Origin: Pararhodonellum marinum
Lineage (GTDB): Bacteria > Bacteroidota > Bacteroidia > Cytophagales > Cyclobacteriaceae
Length of the DNA: 64,000 bases
Direction of reading: 5' to 3'
NCBI RefSeq assembly: GCF_015354735.1
Contig: NZ_JACEFJ010000001.1
Location: 434,001 to 498,000, forward strand
Part shown: in pieces, positions 9,500-19,476 of the stretch
Numbering within the stretch: the first letter of the stretch is position 1
Layout of the letters: every line of letters begins with the position of its first letter
Translations under genes and position numbers: made by a program
Notes under the pieces: generated by a model
Database searches by the model: none
Told to the model about the DNA's origin: nothing
The model's input: only the letters and a program-made list of their open reading frames with translations

Positions 9500-9528
9500 A
9501 AAAAATCCTGCCAAAGCTGGCAGGATTT
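9500..9528 (-). terminator. Intrinsic terminator after rplY
   Basis: AAATCCTGCC (9503-9512) pairs perfectly with GGCAGGATTT (9519-9528) around a 6-nt loop. On the minus strand the stem is followed by a T-rich run. It lies 22 bp beyond the rplY stop and before pth, so it may attenuate rather than fully stop transcription into pth. Confidence 0.7.
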
Positions 9529-9550
9529 AGGTTGTAATTGAAGGAATATT

Positions 9551-10132
9551 TTAAGCTTCCTCTTCTCCTTTTTTACCTCTTAGTGCTCTTGGGATGCCGA
9601 TGGTGGCGATAGAAACATTAGGGTTGGTCAGGATCTCAAATCCTTTCACTTTGATTTCATTCACCTTGATGGATTTACCCAGGTCCAATTTAGAGATATT
9701 TACCTCTATGGAGTCAGGAAGATCGTTTGCTAGGCCCTTCACAGACAATGTTCTGGACTTAACTTCCAATCTACCCCCTTTGATGATACCTGGAGCTGAG
9801 CCAACGAAATGAACAGGAATATCCATCTTAATGGCTTTGTCCTCTTTGTAGGCTAAGAAATCAGCATGTAGCAACACCTCACTGACTGGATGGTAATGCG
9901 CATCTCTCAGGATGGCTTTGATTTTGGTGCCCTCTACGTTGAGGTCCACCATGTGGACTTCAGGCGTATAGATCAGGTCTCTGAACAAAATGGCAGGAGC
10001 ATGAAAATGGATTTGCTCTTTGATACCGGGGCCGTAAACCACACAGGGTACATTGCCTTCATCACGGATCTGATCCAATTCTCTTTTGTCGAGATTTGCT
10101 CTTTTAAACCCTATAATCTCTAACGATTTCAT
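9551..10132 (-). CDS. rplY: 50S ribosomal protein L25/Ctc form
   Basis: A 193-aa 5S-rRNA-binding protein of the large subunit. The N-terminal L25 domain reads MKSLEIIGFKRANLDKRELD, with the typical VPCVVYGPG. The C-terminal beta domain (TL5/Ctc type, from about residue 95) includes HFVGSAPGIIKGG and ends in a charged tail, KGEEEA. The two-domain form is the one found in Bacteroidetes. It lies 39 bp downstream of prs in the same direction, a widely conserved order (prs-rplY-pth). Confidence 0.95.
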   Translation of the reverse strand: MKSLEIIGFKRANLDKRELDQIRDEGNVPCVVYGPGIKEQIHFHAPAILFRDLIYTPEVHMVDLNVEGTKIKAILRDAHYHPVSEVLLHADFLAYKEDKAIKMDIPVHFVGSAPGIIKGGRLEVKSRTLSVKGLANDLPDSIEVNISKLDLGKSIKVNEIKVKGFEILTNPNVSIATIGIPRALRGKKGEEEA

Positions 10133-10171
10133 AATTGTTTATTAAGTGTATGATAATTGATTGATAATGCT

Positions 10172-11101
10172 TTACTGAACAAACAAGGAGCTGATGGAAG
10201 TATTTCCCGTCACCGCATGGATCGCTTTGGCGAAGAGATCGGCCACGGTAAGCACCTTGATTTTGGAGGATTTTTGGGAAGGGGTGATGGTATCCGTGAT
10301 CACCAGCTCGGTCAATACCGAGTTTTCAATATTTTCATAGGCATTGCCCGAAAGCACCCCATGAGTGACCACAGCTCTGACAGATTTGGCGCCTTTTTCC
10401 ATGATGATCTGAGCGGCTTTGCACATGGTGCCTGCCGTATCGATCAAGTCATCTACCAAGACCACATCTTTTCCTTCCACATCTCCGATTACCTGCATGG
10501 AAGCGATTTCATTCGCTCTTTTTCTGTACTTATCACAGACCACCATATCCACCTCAAAATATTTGGCATAAGACCTGGCTCTGGTCACACCTCCCACATC
10601 CGGGGAAGCAAAGATCAAATCCTTTAGTTCGAGGTTTTGCAAATAGGGCACAAAGATAGCGGAACCGTTTAAATGATCCAAAGGAATGTCAAAAAATCCT
10701 TGGATCTGTCCCGCATGTAAGTCACAGGTCATGATACGATCTGCTCCGGCGGAGGTGAGGATATTGGCCACGAGTTTGGCAGCGATAGAAACCCTGGGTT
10801 TATCTTTCCTATCCTGCCTGGCATAACCGTAATAGGGAACCACCGCCACTACTTTGTAAGCACTTGCCCTCTTGGCTGCATCGATCATCAGACAGAGCTC
10901 CATGAGGTAATCCGCGGATGGATTGGTGGATTGGATAAGAAATACTGTACAACCCCGTACTGATTCATCAAAACTGGGAGAAAGTTCTCCGTCACTGAAT
11001 TTTGAAATGGTGAGTTTGCCTAGTTCTTTTCCGTAATTTCTGGCAATGGATTTGGCTAACTTTAAGGAATTGGTTCCGGAGAAAATTTTGACCTCGGTCA
11101 T
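10172..11101 (-). CDS. prs: Ribose-phosphate pyrophosphokinase (PRPP synthase)
   Basis: This enzyme makes PRPP from ribose-5-phosphate and ATP, feeding purine, pyrimidine, NAD, histidine and tryptophan synthesis. From ATG 11101 it is 309 aa (MTEVKIFSGTNSLKLAKSIA), matching the family; the longer frame adds 19 non-homologous residues. Visible motifs are FSDGELSPSFDESVRG, the flexible catalytic region PYYGYARQDRKDKPR, the metal-binding TCDLHAGQIQGFFD and the PRPP loop VVLVDDLIDTAGTM. It heads the prs-rplY-pth group. Confidence 0.95.
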   Translation of the reverse strand: MTEVKIFSGTNSLKLAKSIARNYGKELGKLTISKFSDGELSPSFDESVRGCTVFLIQSTNPSADYLMELCLMIDAAKRASAYKVVAVVPYYGYARQDRKDKPRVSIAAKLVANILTSAGADRIMTCDLHAGQIQGFFDIPLDHLNGSAIFVPYLQNLELKDLIFASPDVGGVTRARSYAKYFEVDMVVCDKYRKRANEIASMQVIGDVEGKDVVLVDDLIDTAGTMCKAAQIIMEKGAKSVRAVVTHGVLSGNAYENIENSVLTELVITDTITPSQKSSKIKVLTVADLFAKAIHAVTGNTSISSLFVQ

Positions 11102-11423
11102 GAAGGATGGTTTTTTGTAGGGTTGGTTCAGGATTAGAATGAATTGCAAAGGTAACAAAAAATGGATTTATACCGGATTTTCCCTCCTCCTTTTAATGAA
11201 ATAGTAATTTAAATGTTTGTTCTTCCCAAATTCCCAAAGCCATGGATTTACGATAAGGCATTTGGAGGGAATGGGCGAGATAATCCTTCTATTTTCTTTG
11301 AAAGAACTGACATTTATTTGTATTTTTCTTTTAAAATTGAAATTTAATGCTGTTTTGTACAGCTTGATTGATTCCAATCCTTTTGGATCCTAAAACCAAA
11401 GTCTTCCCCACAATCCCCTTCCA

Positions 11424-12443
11424 ATGAGTATTTACCAAAAAACCATTCTTGTAATTCTCCTATTTTCATTTCCCATTTTAGTGCATGGCCAAACCGATTC
11501 CTTAAATTTGAAAAACACACACTACCTTTTAGGTGAGATAAAATCCATGGAAAAGGGTGTGTTGGTCATCAAAACCGCCTACAGCAAAGAAGATTTCAGG
11601 ATCAAATGGAATGAGATCAGGGCCATTTATTCAGAATCACTGTTCCTGATCTCCACCAATGATGGGATTAGGTATTATGGTAAGATCAGCAGTCCTGAAA
11701 CAGCTCAGTTGAAAATTACCTCCAGCCAAGGAGATGAAGCCATTTATTCCGTCAATGATATCCTTTACATCAAATCAGTCGATAAGGGTTTTTTAGATAG
11801 GCTTAACGCTGGGATTGACTTTGGCTTCACCTTTACCAGGGCTAGAAATCAGCGACAATTGACTACAAGAAGCAGGATTGGTTACATTGCGGAACACTGG
11901 TCTTTTGATGCGGCCTTCAATAAGTTGGTAACATCCCAAAATGAAATTGAAGACATTGTGAGAGGGGACGGGAACTTGACTGCCATACACTTTTTGCAAA
12001 AAGATTGGTTTACACTTGCCAGAATGGAGTATCTGTACAACACCGAGCAATTGCTAGACCTCCGGCTCAATACCATGTTGGGAGCTGGCAAATTCCTTTC
12101 AAGGACCAACGCCCATTACTGGCGCGTTTTTGGAGGAATGGCATTTAACCAAGAGAATTTTTCTGGAGAAAACATGGACAGGCAAAGTGCGGAAGCTTGG
12201 GTGGCCTCTGAATTAAATTTGTTTGATGTGGGGGACATCAGTCTGTTGACAAACATATTTGTATTCCCCAGCATTACGGAAAAAGACCGGGTCAGGATTG
12301 ATTATCGGTTGGATTTGAAATATGATCTTCCCCTGGATTTTTACATCAAAACCGGACTGACCCTCAACTTTGACAACCAACCTTTTCAGACAGCTAGCCG
12401 ATTGGATTACGTCTGGCAGACTACCTTTGGATGGAGTTGGTAG
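11424..12443 (+). CDS. DUF481-type outer-membrane protein
   Basis: A 339-aa protein with a signal peptide (MSIYQKTILVILLFSFPILVHG, cut before QTDS). Residues 30-115 form small beta repeats (YLLGEIKSMEKGVLVIKTAY, YYGKISSPETAQLKITS). The rest is a strand-rich barrel starting INAGIDFGFTFTRARNQRQL (numbered from memory of the DUF481 layout) and ending LDYVWQTTFGWSW, with a terminal aromatic as in outer-membrane barrels. The layout resembles DUF481 (YdiY-like) proteins. Function unknown. It converges with the MscS gene, 16 bp between stops. Confidence 0.7.
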   Translation: MSIYQKTILVILLFSFPILVHGQTDSLNLKNTHYLLGEIKSMEKGVLVIKTAYSKEDFRIKWNEIRAIYSESLFLISTNDGIRYYGKISSPETAQLKITSSQGDEAIYSVNDILYIKSVDKGFLDRLNAGIDFGFTFTRARNQRQLTTRSRIGYIAEHWSFDAAFNKLVTSQNEIEDIVRGDGNLTAIHFLQKDWFTLARMEYLYNTEQLLDLRLNTMLGAGKFLSRTNAHYWRVFGGMAFNQENFSGENMDRQSAEAWVASELNLFDVGDISLLTNIFVFPSITEKDRVRIDYRLDLKYDLPLDFYIKTGLTLNFDNQPFQTASRLDYVWQTTFGWSW

Positions 12444-12459
12444 GTATTTTTTTGAGCGT

Positions 12460-14979
12460 TTAGTTTTCCTTTTCGGTTGATTTTTTAGTTGTTCCGGTTT
12501 TTCCTTCCTCACTTTGTGCCACTTCCAAACCGGTTTGCACATTTTCCTTGATCACACCGGGGAAGGATTTGACATATAGATCGCGCTGTGGAAACGGAAT
12601 TTCAATTTCATTTTCATGGAAGGCTTTGAAAATCCCACGCATGACCTTGTCCCGTATCATCACCCACGTATCTACATCTGCCACCCAGAACAATACCCTA
12701 AAATTGACAGAATTGTCACCAAAAGCCTGTAAAAATACCCTAGGCGGGGGAACATCAATGATGCCTTCTACTTTGAGCTGTCCAAAAATCAGATTGGTAA
12801 CCAATTCGGTGTCAGACTTGTAGGCCACCCCAATGATGAGTTCGACCCGTCTGTTTTTGTCTGAAAGTGTCCAATTGGTCAGATGATTGGCCAATAAATC
12901 TCCATTGGGGATGATGATTTCAGCACCATCCCAGTTTCTGATTTTACTTGCCCGAATTCCTATTTCTTTTACAATCCCTTCTATGGTACCCACTTGAATG
13001 GTGTCGCCGATTTGAACGGGTCGTTCAAAAGCCAATATAATCCCAGATACCAAATTGTTCACTATAGTCTGCAATCCGAAACCTATGCCCACCGATAAGG
13101 CTCCCAGAACAATGGCCACCTTGTCGAGAGGGATTCCTGATGCCGCCATGGCAAAAAGAAACCCAGCGGTGAAAATCCCCAATCTTATCAATAGGATAGA
13201 TGAGCCCAATTTTTTGCCTCTCACAGCGGCATGTTGCTCATCCCGGATAGTAGCAGCATAGGCCAGGGTATTGGCCAATAGGTTGGCGATATAAATGACC
13301 ACAAAGAATACCGCAATCTGGGAAAAGGTAAAAGAAGCATTAAGTATATTTCTAGGTTTCTCCAAAAAATCAGAAATATAGTTTTGTACAGGTTCCAAAG
13401 CGGAGATATTGTCCAGGAAATTATAGGCCCAAATAAAAATAGCTAAAAAGGAAATGGTCCGGGTAATGCGACTCTGGATTTTGTCAAAATCAATGTACGA
13501 TGTAAATTCACTCCCTGACTTTCGGCTTACCTCGATTTGTAAATAAATAAATTCCTTGATAATCAGAACAAAAATAATCAAACTGATGGCATGCATAAGA
13601 CCAATGGTGGCGGCTATGGATATCAATTTGCTCAGGCTAAACCTGCCAAGAAAATTGGCAAAAAAGGATAGTACTTGAATACCAATAAACGCCAGAGCTA
13701 TTGTTCCTGCATATTGCGGTAAAAGACTACCCCTTTCATGGCTTTTCCGGTATATGGTATACACCAGGTAAATGGCCAATAAGCCAAACCCAAGAAGGTG
13801 CCACCTTTCCTGGAAAGCCACTTCCCAGTACAAGTTGCTTATAGCATTAAATAGAAATAGGACATACAATGCCATCCAAACCCTAAAAATTTTTGAATCA
13901 AATCGGGTTTTCAATAAGAACCCTGAAATAGTCACCATACTGACCATGATGAAAGTAAAAAATGAAACAGGTGGGCTAGGGAAAAAAAATGGAGCGATGG
14001 CCAGAACAGCCAAAAAGGAAGAAAGCAAAGGGTGTTTTACCACATAATTGGACCGACTAAAAATAATATCCGAAAATTCCTTTTCATCTCTAATTTTTTT
14101 TAGGCTCCTCTTCAGGAAATAGTAAAACACAAAAGCAAAACCTACCAACATCAAAGAAAGATTAAGGTATCGGTTAAAATAAAAAAAGAATATGGTGAGG
14201 TTGAATTTTAATGATTCACGCAGGACCTGAATTAAATTTTCTGTTTTGGGAAAGTCGCTTTTTTCCCAAATGAAATTGTTTTCCTTTCGAAACAAAGCAT
14301 TCTCCAATACATTTTTTTGTTGGGCCAGCCGGTCCAACATTTCCGTCTGACGGGTATTGACCTGCGCAATTCTTGATTTGTAGCCAATAACCCGCATCCG
14401 CTGACTGTTCAATGTGCTGTCGGTATAATTGACGTTTTGATGTAATTGAAGTAAACTTTGCTGGTATTCAGGTAATATCGTGGTATCCCTTAAATAGTAC
14501 CGCATCAAGTCATCACGGCGGATGGAGTCCACTACATTTCTGAATTGCAACAATTGTTCTAGTCTGTCATCTACCTGTGCTTCTACCCTGGAAACCCGGT
14601 AAGCAGCATAAGAAATAATGTTTTCAAGGGCACTCAAATAGCGGAGGTTGATGGCATTGCTTGCATTATCCAATCGACTTTCTATATCGGTCAAAAAAGT
14701 CTCCGCGCGAGGCAACACCTCCATGATTTCAGTACTGTCCAATTCTACCCGGAGTTTTTGTTGGACACGGTTCAGGTTGATGTTGTATTCCTGGACTTTA
14801 CTGATGCTTCCTTCAAGAGATGGTTTGGTAACTTGAGTCTCCTCTACCTGTTCTTCCTCTATGGAATGGAAAAGACTATCTATATTTCCAATAACTTCAG
14901 AAGTCTGTCCAAAGGCACTTGGAAATATCCCTGAAACTATCAAAAGGACTAAAATATATTTTAAAAATATTGTTTTCAT
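12460..14979 (-). CDS. Large MscS-family mechanosensitive channel
   Basis: From ATG 14979 the protein is 839 aa and starts with a signal peptide (MKTIFLKYILVLLIVSGIFP, then SAFG before QTSE). Residues 30-240 are a periplasmic helical, coiled-coil-rich region. About ten membrane helices follow. The MscS core lies near the C-terminus: pore helix with GALSVGIGFGLQTIVNNLVSG, then ERPVQIGDTIQVGTIEG and the beta domain with IIIPNGDLLANHLTNW. This is the MscK/YjeP-like large class, which vents solutes during osmotic downshock. The C-terminal tail is highly charged. The upstream start at 15018 would add residues before the signal peptide and is less likely. Confidence 0.88.
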   Translation of the reverse strand: MKTIFLKYILVLLIVSGIFPSAFGQTSEVIGNIDSLFHSIEEEQVEETQVTKPSLEGSISKVQEYNINLNRVQQKLRVELDSTEIMEVLPRAETFLTDIESRLDNASNAINLRYLSALENIISYAAYRVSRVEAQVDDRLEQLLQFRNVVDSIRRDDLMRYYLRDTTILPEYQQSLLQLHQNVNYTDSTLNSQRMRVIGYKSRIAQVNTRQTEMLDRLAQQKNVLENALFRKENNFIWEKSDFPKTENLIQVLRESLKFNLTIFFFYFNRYLNLSLMLVGFAFVFYYFLKRSLKKIRDEKEFSDIIFSRSNYVVKHPLLSSFLAVLAIAPFFFPSPPVSFFTFIMVSMVTISGFLLKTRFDSKIFRVWMALYVLFLFNAISNLYWEVAFQERWHLLGFGLLAIYLVYTIYRKSHERGSLLPQYAGTIALAFIGIQVLSFFANFLGRFSLSKLISIAATIGLMHAISLIIFVLIIKEFIYLQIEVSRKSGSEFTSYIDFDKIQSRITRTISFLAIFIWAYNFLDNISALEPVQNYISDFLEKPRNILNASFTFSQIAVFFVVIYIANLLANTLAYAATIRDEQHAAVRGKKLGSSILLIRLGIFTAGFLFAMAASGIPLDKVAIVLGALSVGIGFGLQTIVNNLVSGIILAFERPVQIGDTIQVGTIEGIVKEIGIRASKIRNWDGAEIIIPNGDLLANHLTNWTLSDKNRRVELIIGVAYKSDTELVTNLIFGQLKVEGIIDVPPPRVFLQAFGDNSVNFRVLFWVADVDTWVMIRDKVMRGIFKAFHENEIEIPFPQRDLYVKSFPGVIKENVQTGLEVAQSEEGKTGTTKKSTEKEN

Positions 14980-15018
14980 AGGCATTTTAAAAGTAGGCAA
15001 ATTGAGGTGTAATATCAA

Positions 15019-15443
15019 CTTTGGCCTTTAAAAGCTGATTTGTAATTTCTAATTACCAAAAGCTGTTGCGTTTACCTTTACTTCGTAAAGCCTGAAATCA
15101 ATCGGAATAAAACTGGTACTTGCCCATGCTCTAAATTACCTGGGAGATTTACTATATCCAAGGCTATTTATTGCTCGAATAGAATAGATATAATCTTTTG
15201 ACAATGATTACTTTAGATTAGTTTTATTGATGTGAAAATTCAAGTTTGGATTGGTCAATGATTTCGGTTTGAGGAAAAGTGATGGGAGGCTGGGTTTAAA
15301 ACTTTTTACCCGTAAAGAAAACGCTGGCTTAGGAATTAATTTTTTTCCCGAAATCCTTTAATGCAAAAAAAAGCGTTGATCCAACCTACTTTGGTGCTAT
15401 AAACCGCTCTTTATTTTCACTTCTCAGCAGTAAGGAGTATAAA
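15019..15443. other. Non-coding gap, no recognised element
   Basis: About 425 bp upstream of the MscS gene and downstream of tRNA-Gln. It is AT-rich, with no ORF of useful length and no repeat shared with the other intergenic loci. The promoter of the MscS gene must lie here, but no convincing box was picked out. Confidence 0.4.
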
Positions 15444-15476
15444 TGCAGAAAGTGGTGTTCGACACCACTTTCTGCA
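15444..15476 (-). terminator. Perfect hairpin downstream of tRNA-Gln
   Basis: A 15-nt arm (TGCAGAAAGTGGTGT) is followed by a TCG loop and its exact complement, giving a perfect 33-nt palindrome. It starts 18 bp past the 3' end of the tRNA on the minus strand. The sequence after it is only weakly T-rich. It probably terminates the tRNA transcript, although a 15-bp perfect stem is longer than most terminators. Confidence 0.5.
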
Positions 15477-15493
15477 ATATATAAAGGTATTTG

Positions 15494-15566
15494 TTGACCC
15501 ACTAGGGCTCGAACCTAGACTCTTCTGAACCAAAATCAGACGTGTTGCCAGTTACACCATGGGTCA
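15494..15566 (-). tRNA. tRNA-Gln (anticodon TTG)
   Basis: On the minus strand the 73-nt gene begins TGACCCA and closes with TGGGTCA plus discriminator A. The anticodon arm is TCTGA/TCAGA around loop TTTTGGT (anticodon TTG, reads CAA). The T arm is CTAGG-TTCGAGC-CCTAG and the D loop contains CTGGCA. CCA is not encoded. All arms pair fully, so it looks functional. Confidence 0.95.
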
Positions 15567-15578
15567 AAATTTCAAAAT

Positions 15579-15622
15579 AAAGTACCCCTTCTCGAAAGGT
15601 GTCACAAATGTAGGGGTACTTT
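15579..15622 (-). terminator. Terminator between purL and tRNA-Gln
   Basis: AAAGTACCCCT (15579-15589) pairs with AGGGGTACTTT (15612-15622) around a 22-nt loop. T-rich sequence lies on both outer sides, so it may work in both directions. On the minus strand it follows purL and precedes the tRNA. Confidence 0.6.
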
Positions 15623-15707
15623 CTTTTTTATGCAAATACTAATTCGAAGAATTTTCATCTGATTTTCTAATGGATTAACATTCAGTACCAAATAAAAGGT
15701 TCTTTGG

Positions 15708-18700
15708 TTATCCCTTCTGTTTGTTCACCCATTTTGCTGCATTGACAAAAGCTTCCACCCAAGGGGTGATTTCATTTTCCTGATGATCACTGGGGTAACA
15801 GGGCCAGTTCCAAGGTTTGAGAGAACGTTCGATGTGGGGCATGATGGCGAGATGACGGCCATCGGTGGATGCGATTCCAGCGACAGCATGGTCTGAACCG
15901 TTCGGATTACCGGGGTAGGCTTCATAACTGTAAGTCATTCCGATGTGGTAGTCACTTTTGGCCATAGGCAGTTGGAATTTACCTTCTCCATGGGCTATCC
16001 AAACTCCAAGTCGCTGGCCAGCGAGACTTTTGAACATGACCGTGTTGTTTTCGGGAAGGTTCACGTTGACAAAAGCCGATTCGAATTTATGGCTTTCATT
16101 GTGAAGCATTTTCGGCTTTTGACTGTGTTCCGGTGTAAGCAATCCCAGTTCGACCATCAGCTGGCAACCGTTACAAACACCTAAACTCAAGGTATCTTTG
16201 CGGGCATAGAACTTGTCTAGGGCTGTTTTGGCTTTTTCATTGTATAGAAATGCGCCAGCCCAACCTTTGGCAGAACCCAACACATCTGAATTGGAAAAAC
16301 CACCTACAAAGACAATCATCTGCACCTCTTCGAGGGTTTCTCTCCCGGATACCAAGTCTGTCATGTGGACATCCTTCACGTCAAATCCTGCCAACCAAAG
16401 CGCATAAGCCATTTCTCGGTCTCCATTGACCCCTTTTTCCCTGATGATTGCGGCAGTGAGTCCACTTTTGTTTTTGCGATAAGGGTCAAGGTTAAAGGCA
16501 TCAAAATTTCCTTCCCACTGATCCGAAAAGCTGAAAGACAAAGCCTGGTTTTTGTAATTTTCAAATCGGGCCAAAGCCAGTTTTTCTCCACTTTGCTTTT
16601 TGTCCAAAAGGTAGGAGGACTTGAACCAGATGTCCCGGTATTCGGCTACAGACAGCTGATGGTCCATATCAGAAAAGGAGATATTTCCATCCAAGGTGAC
16701 CTCAGCAAGGGAAATGTAGCTGATGCCGTAATTCTCCAGCAGAGCCCTGGTTTTGTCCGGATGCCTAACCTGAATGACAACCCCCGGGTTTTCAGCAAAA
16801 AGATTTTGAATCAAGTCACCACCTTTTAGCCTTTCAGATTTGATTTTCAGACCACATAGAGTGGTCGGGAAAGTCATTTCCAAGAGGGTGGTGATCAATC
16901 CCCCTGAAGAAATATCATGACCCGCCAATACCTCATTTCTTTCAATCAATTTTTGGATGACCATAAAGGCCTTGGCAAAATAGGCCCCATCCCGCACAGT
17001 AGGTGCTTGATCTCCGACTTTATTGAGCACTTGGGCCAAGCTACTTCCACCCAATTGAGGTTGGTCTTTTGAAAAATCAATGTAGAAGAGTTTGCTACCA
17101 GCTATGGGTTTCAAATCAGGAGACACCACCTTTTGGATGTCACCGCACCCTCCTACACTGGAAATAATAACAGTGCCAGGAGAGTAGACCACCTTACCAT
17201 CCGGATATTTTTGGGTCATGGATAAGGAATCTTTTCCTGTAGGAATATTGATCCCCAATTCAATGGCAAAATCACTGACCGCTTTCACTGCTTTGTATAG
17301 TCTGGCATTTTCTCCTTTGTTTTTGGCAGGCCACATCCAGTTGGCACTCAAGGAAATGCCTTGTAGTCCATCTTCTATAGGTGCCCATACCAAGTTGGTC
17401 AGGGCCTCTGCTATGGCTAGGCGGGATCCAGCCACGGGATCAGTCAAAGCCGCTACAGGAGCATGGCCGATAGAAGTGGCTATACCCTTTGTTCCGGTAT
17501 AATCCAGAGCCATGACCGCCACATTGTTGAGGGGCAGTTGGATTTCTCCGGTACTTTGTTGTTTGGCCACCCTTCCGGTTACCGAGCGGTCCACTTTGTT
17601 GGTCAGCCAATCCTTGCAGGCCACGGCTTCCAATTGGAGTACCGCTTTAAGGTAGGGGATCAGCTGACCCTTGTCGTGGGAAAAGGGCGCCATTTTCTTT
17701 AGCTCTCCCTTGTCTTCCAGTATTGTTTTTGGTGAGCTGCCAAACATGTGGGCCAATTCCCAATCGATGGGTTTTTCTCCGTTTTTCCTGTTTTCAAAGG
17801 TAAAGCGCATGTCTCCCGTGGTTTCTCCTACCACATAGAAAGGAGCTCTTTCCCTTTCAGAAATCTTCCTCAACTTGGCCACGTCTTTTTCCTTAATGAC
17901 CAACCCCATTCTTTCCTGGGATTCGTTGCCTATGATTTCCTTGGCCGATAGGGTAGGGTCACCCACCGGCAATTGGTCAATGTGGATCACACCCCCGGTC
18001 TCTTCCACCAATTCGGAAAGGCAGTTCAGGTGACCTCCTGCACCGTGATCATGAATGGATACAATTGGATTTTCATGACTTTCAGCCATGGCTCGGATGA
18101 CATTGGCCACCCTTTTCTGCATCTCTGGATTGGATCTTTGGATGGCATTCAACTCGATGGCATTACTGAACTCCCCGGTATTGACGGACGAAACCGCTCC
18201 ACCACCCATGCCAATGCGGTAATTGTCACCGCCCATAATGATGACCTTATCCCCTTTTTGAGGGGTATTTTTCAGACTGTATTTTTCTTTGGTAAACCCA
18301 ATGCCTCCTGCCAGCATGATGACCTTGTCAAACCCATAATGTTTGTCTCCCTCCTCATGTTCGAAGGTGAGAACACTTCCGGAAATAAGGGGCTGACCAA
18401 ACTTGTTTCCAAAGTCACTGGCACCATTGGAAGCCTTGATCAGGATATCCATGGGGGTTTGATAGAGCCATTTTCTTTCTGCTAAGTCTTTTTCCCAGCT
18501 TCTACCCGCCTCACTGCGTGGGTAGGAGGTCATGTAGACTGCGGTGCCTGCTAAGGGTATGGAAGCCGTGCCTCCGGCCAACCGATCTCTTATTTCTCCT
18601 CCCGAACCGGTGGCGGCCCCATTGAAGGGTTCTACCGTGGTAGGGAAATTATGGGTTTCTGCCTTGAGTGAGATTACAGTGTCGATGACCTCAAAATCAA

Positions 18701-19394
18701 AGAAATCAGGCTTATCCTGTGTTTTTGGGGCAAACTGTTGTGCTTTAGGGCCTAGGACAAAGGCCACGTTGTCTTTGTAGGCAGATACAATTTTATTGGG
18801 ATGCCTTTTGGCGGTTTTTTTGATCAATTGAAACAGCGTTTCTTCCTGTTCCACACCATCAAGGATAAAGGTCCCGTTGAAGATTTTGTGTCTGCAATGC
18901 TCGGAATTTACTTGGCTGAATCCAAACACCTCACTGTCGGTTAGGGGTCTTTCCAGTTGATGGCTTACCTTTTCCAGGTAATGCACCTCTTCTTCGCTCA
19001 GCGCCAATCCCTCTTTTTGGTTGTAAGCATGGATGTCTGTAATTTCCTGAATGGTCTCAGGTGTTACGGCCACATAGAAAATATCCTGATCCAAACCTTC
19101 ATACCGGGCCTGTAACATGGGATCTATTACGGATTTTTCTGTAATCGGAAAAAACTCCTCGATCCTCACGATGCCCTCGATGCCCATATTCACGGTAATC
19201 TCCACCGCATTGGTAGACCATGGCGTGATCATTTCCTTCCTGGGTCCGGCAAAAACCCCTTTGATGACTGTATCCGACAAAATGGTGGCTTCGCCGAAAA
19301 GCCATGAAAGCTTGGATAGGTCTTCGGAAGTCAAGGGGCTTGAGGTCGATAAAGCGTAGATTTTATCTTGAGGGGATTGGAAAAATCGAATCAT
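15708..19394 (-). CDS. purL: Phosphoribosylformylglycinamidine synthase, large single-chain form
   Basis: This 1228-aa enzyme makes FGAM from FGAR, glutamine and ATP in purine synthesis. It is the long form with its own glutaminase domain, so no separate PurS or PurQ is needed. The synthetase part has the conserved SEHCRHKIFNG, KAETHNFPTTVEPFNGAATG and GGVAAVM-like ATP-binding segments (here GGDNYRIGMGGGAVSS). The C-terminal glutamine amidotransferase has the nucleophile cysteine in LGVCNGCQLMVELG (about residue 1070) and the His/Glu pair in MPHIERSLKPWNWP (about 1198-1200). Length is slightly below the 1290-1300 aa of gamma-proteobacterial PurL. No other pur genes are adjacent. Confidence 0.95.
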   Translation of the reverse strand: MIRFFQSPQDKIYALSTSSPLTSEDLSKLSWLFGEATILSDTVIKGVFAGPRKEMITPWSTNAVEITVNMGIEGIVRIEEFFPITEKSVIDPMLQARYEGLDQDIFYVAVTPETIQEITDIHAYNQKEGLALSEEEVHYLEKVSHQLERPLTDSEVFGFSQVNSEHCRHKIFNGTFILDGVEQEETLFQLIKKTAKRHPNKIVSAYKDNVAFVLGPKAQQFAPKTQDKPDFFDFEVIDTVISLKAETHNFPTTVEPFNGAATGSGGEIRDRLAGGTASIPLAGTAVYMTSYPRSEAGRSWEKDLAERKWLYQTPMDILIKASNGASDFGNKFGQPLISGSVLTFEHEEGDKHYGFDKVIMLAGGIGFTKEKYSLKNTPQKGDKVIIMGGDNYRIGMGGGAVSSVNTGEFSNAIELNAIQRSNPEMQKRVANVIRAMAESHENPIVSIHDHGAGGHLNCLSELVEETGGVIHIDQLPVGDPTLSAKEIIGNESQERMGLVIKEKDVAKLRKISERERAPFYVVGETTGDMRFTFENRKNGEKPIDWELAHMFGSSPKTILEDKGELKKMAPFSHDKGQLIPYLKAVLQLEAVACKDWLTNKVDRSVTGRVAKQQSTGEIQLPLNNVAVMALDYTGTKGIATSIGHAPVAALTDPVAGSRLAIAEALTNLVWAPIEDGLQGISLSANWMWPAKNKGENARLYKAVKAVSDFAIELGINIPTGKDSLSMTQKYPDGKVVYSPGTVIISSVGGCGDIQKVVSPDLKPIAGSKLFYIDFSKDQPQLGGSSLAQVLNKVGDQAPTVRDGAYFAKAFMVIQKLIERNEVLAGHDISSGGLITTLLEMTFPTTLCGLKIKSERLKGGDLIQNLFAENPGVVIQVRHPDKTRALLENYGISYISLAEVTLDGNISFSDMDHQLSVAEYRDIWFKSSYLLDKKQSGEKLALARFENYKNQALSFSFSDQWEGNFDAFNLDPYRKNKSGLTAAIIREKGVNGDREMAYALWLAGFDVKDVHMTDLVSGRETLEEVQMIVFVGGFSNSDVLGSAKGWAGAFLYNEKAKTALDKFYARKDTLSLGVCNGCQLMVELGLLTPEHSQKPKMLHNESHKFESAFVNVNLPENNTVMFKSLAGQRLGVWIAHGEGKFQLPMAKSDYHIGMTYSYEAYPGNPNGSDHAVAGIASTDGRHLAIMPHIERSLKPWNWPCYPSDHQENEITPWVEAFVNAAKWVNKQKG

Positions 19395-19476
19395 GTCTGG
19401 GGATTGGCTATGACTTTTTTAAGAAGGAGCAAAGGTAAGCAATTGCCTCAAAAGAATAAATGAAATGCCCCATTGC

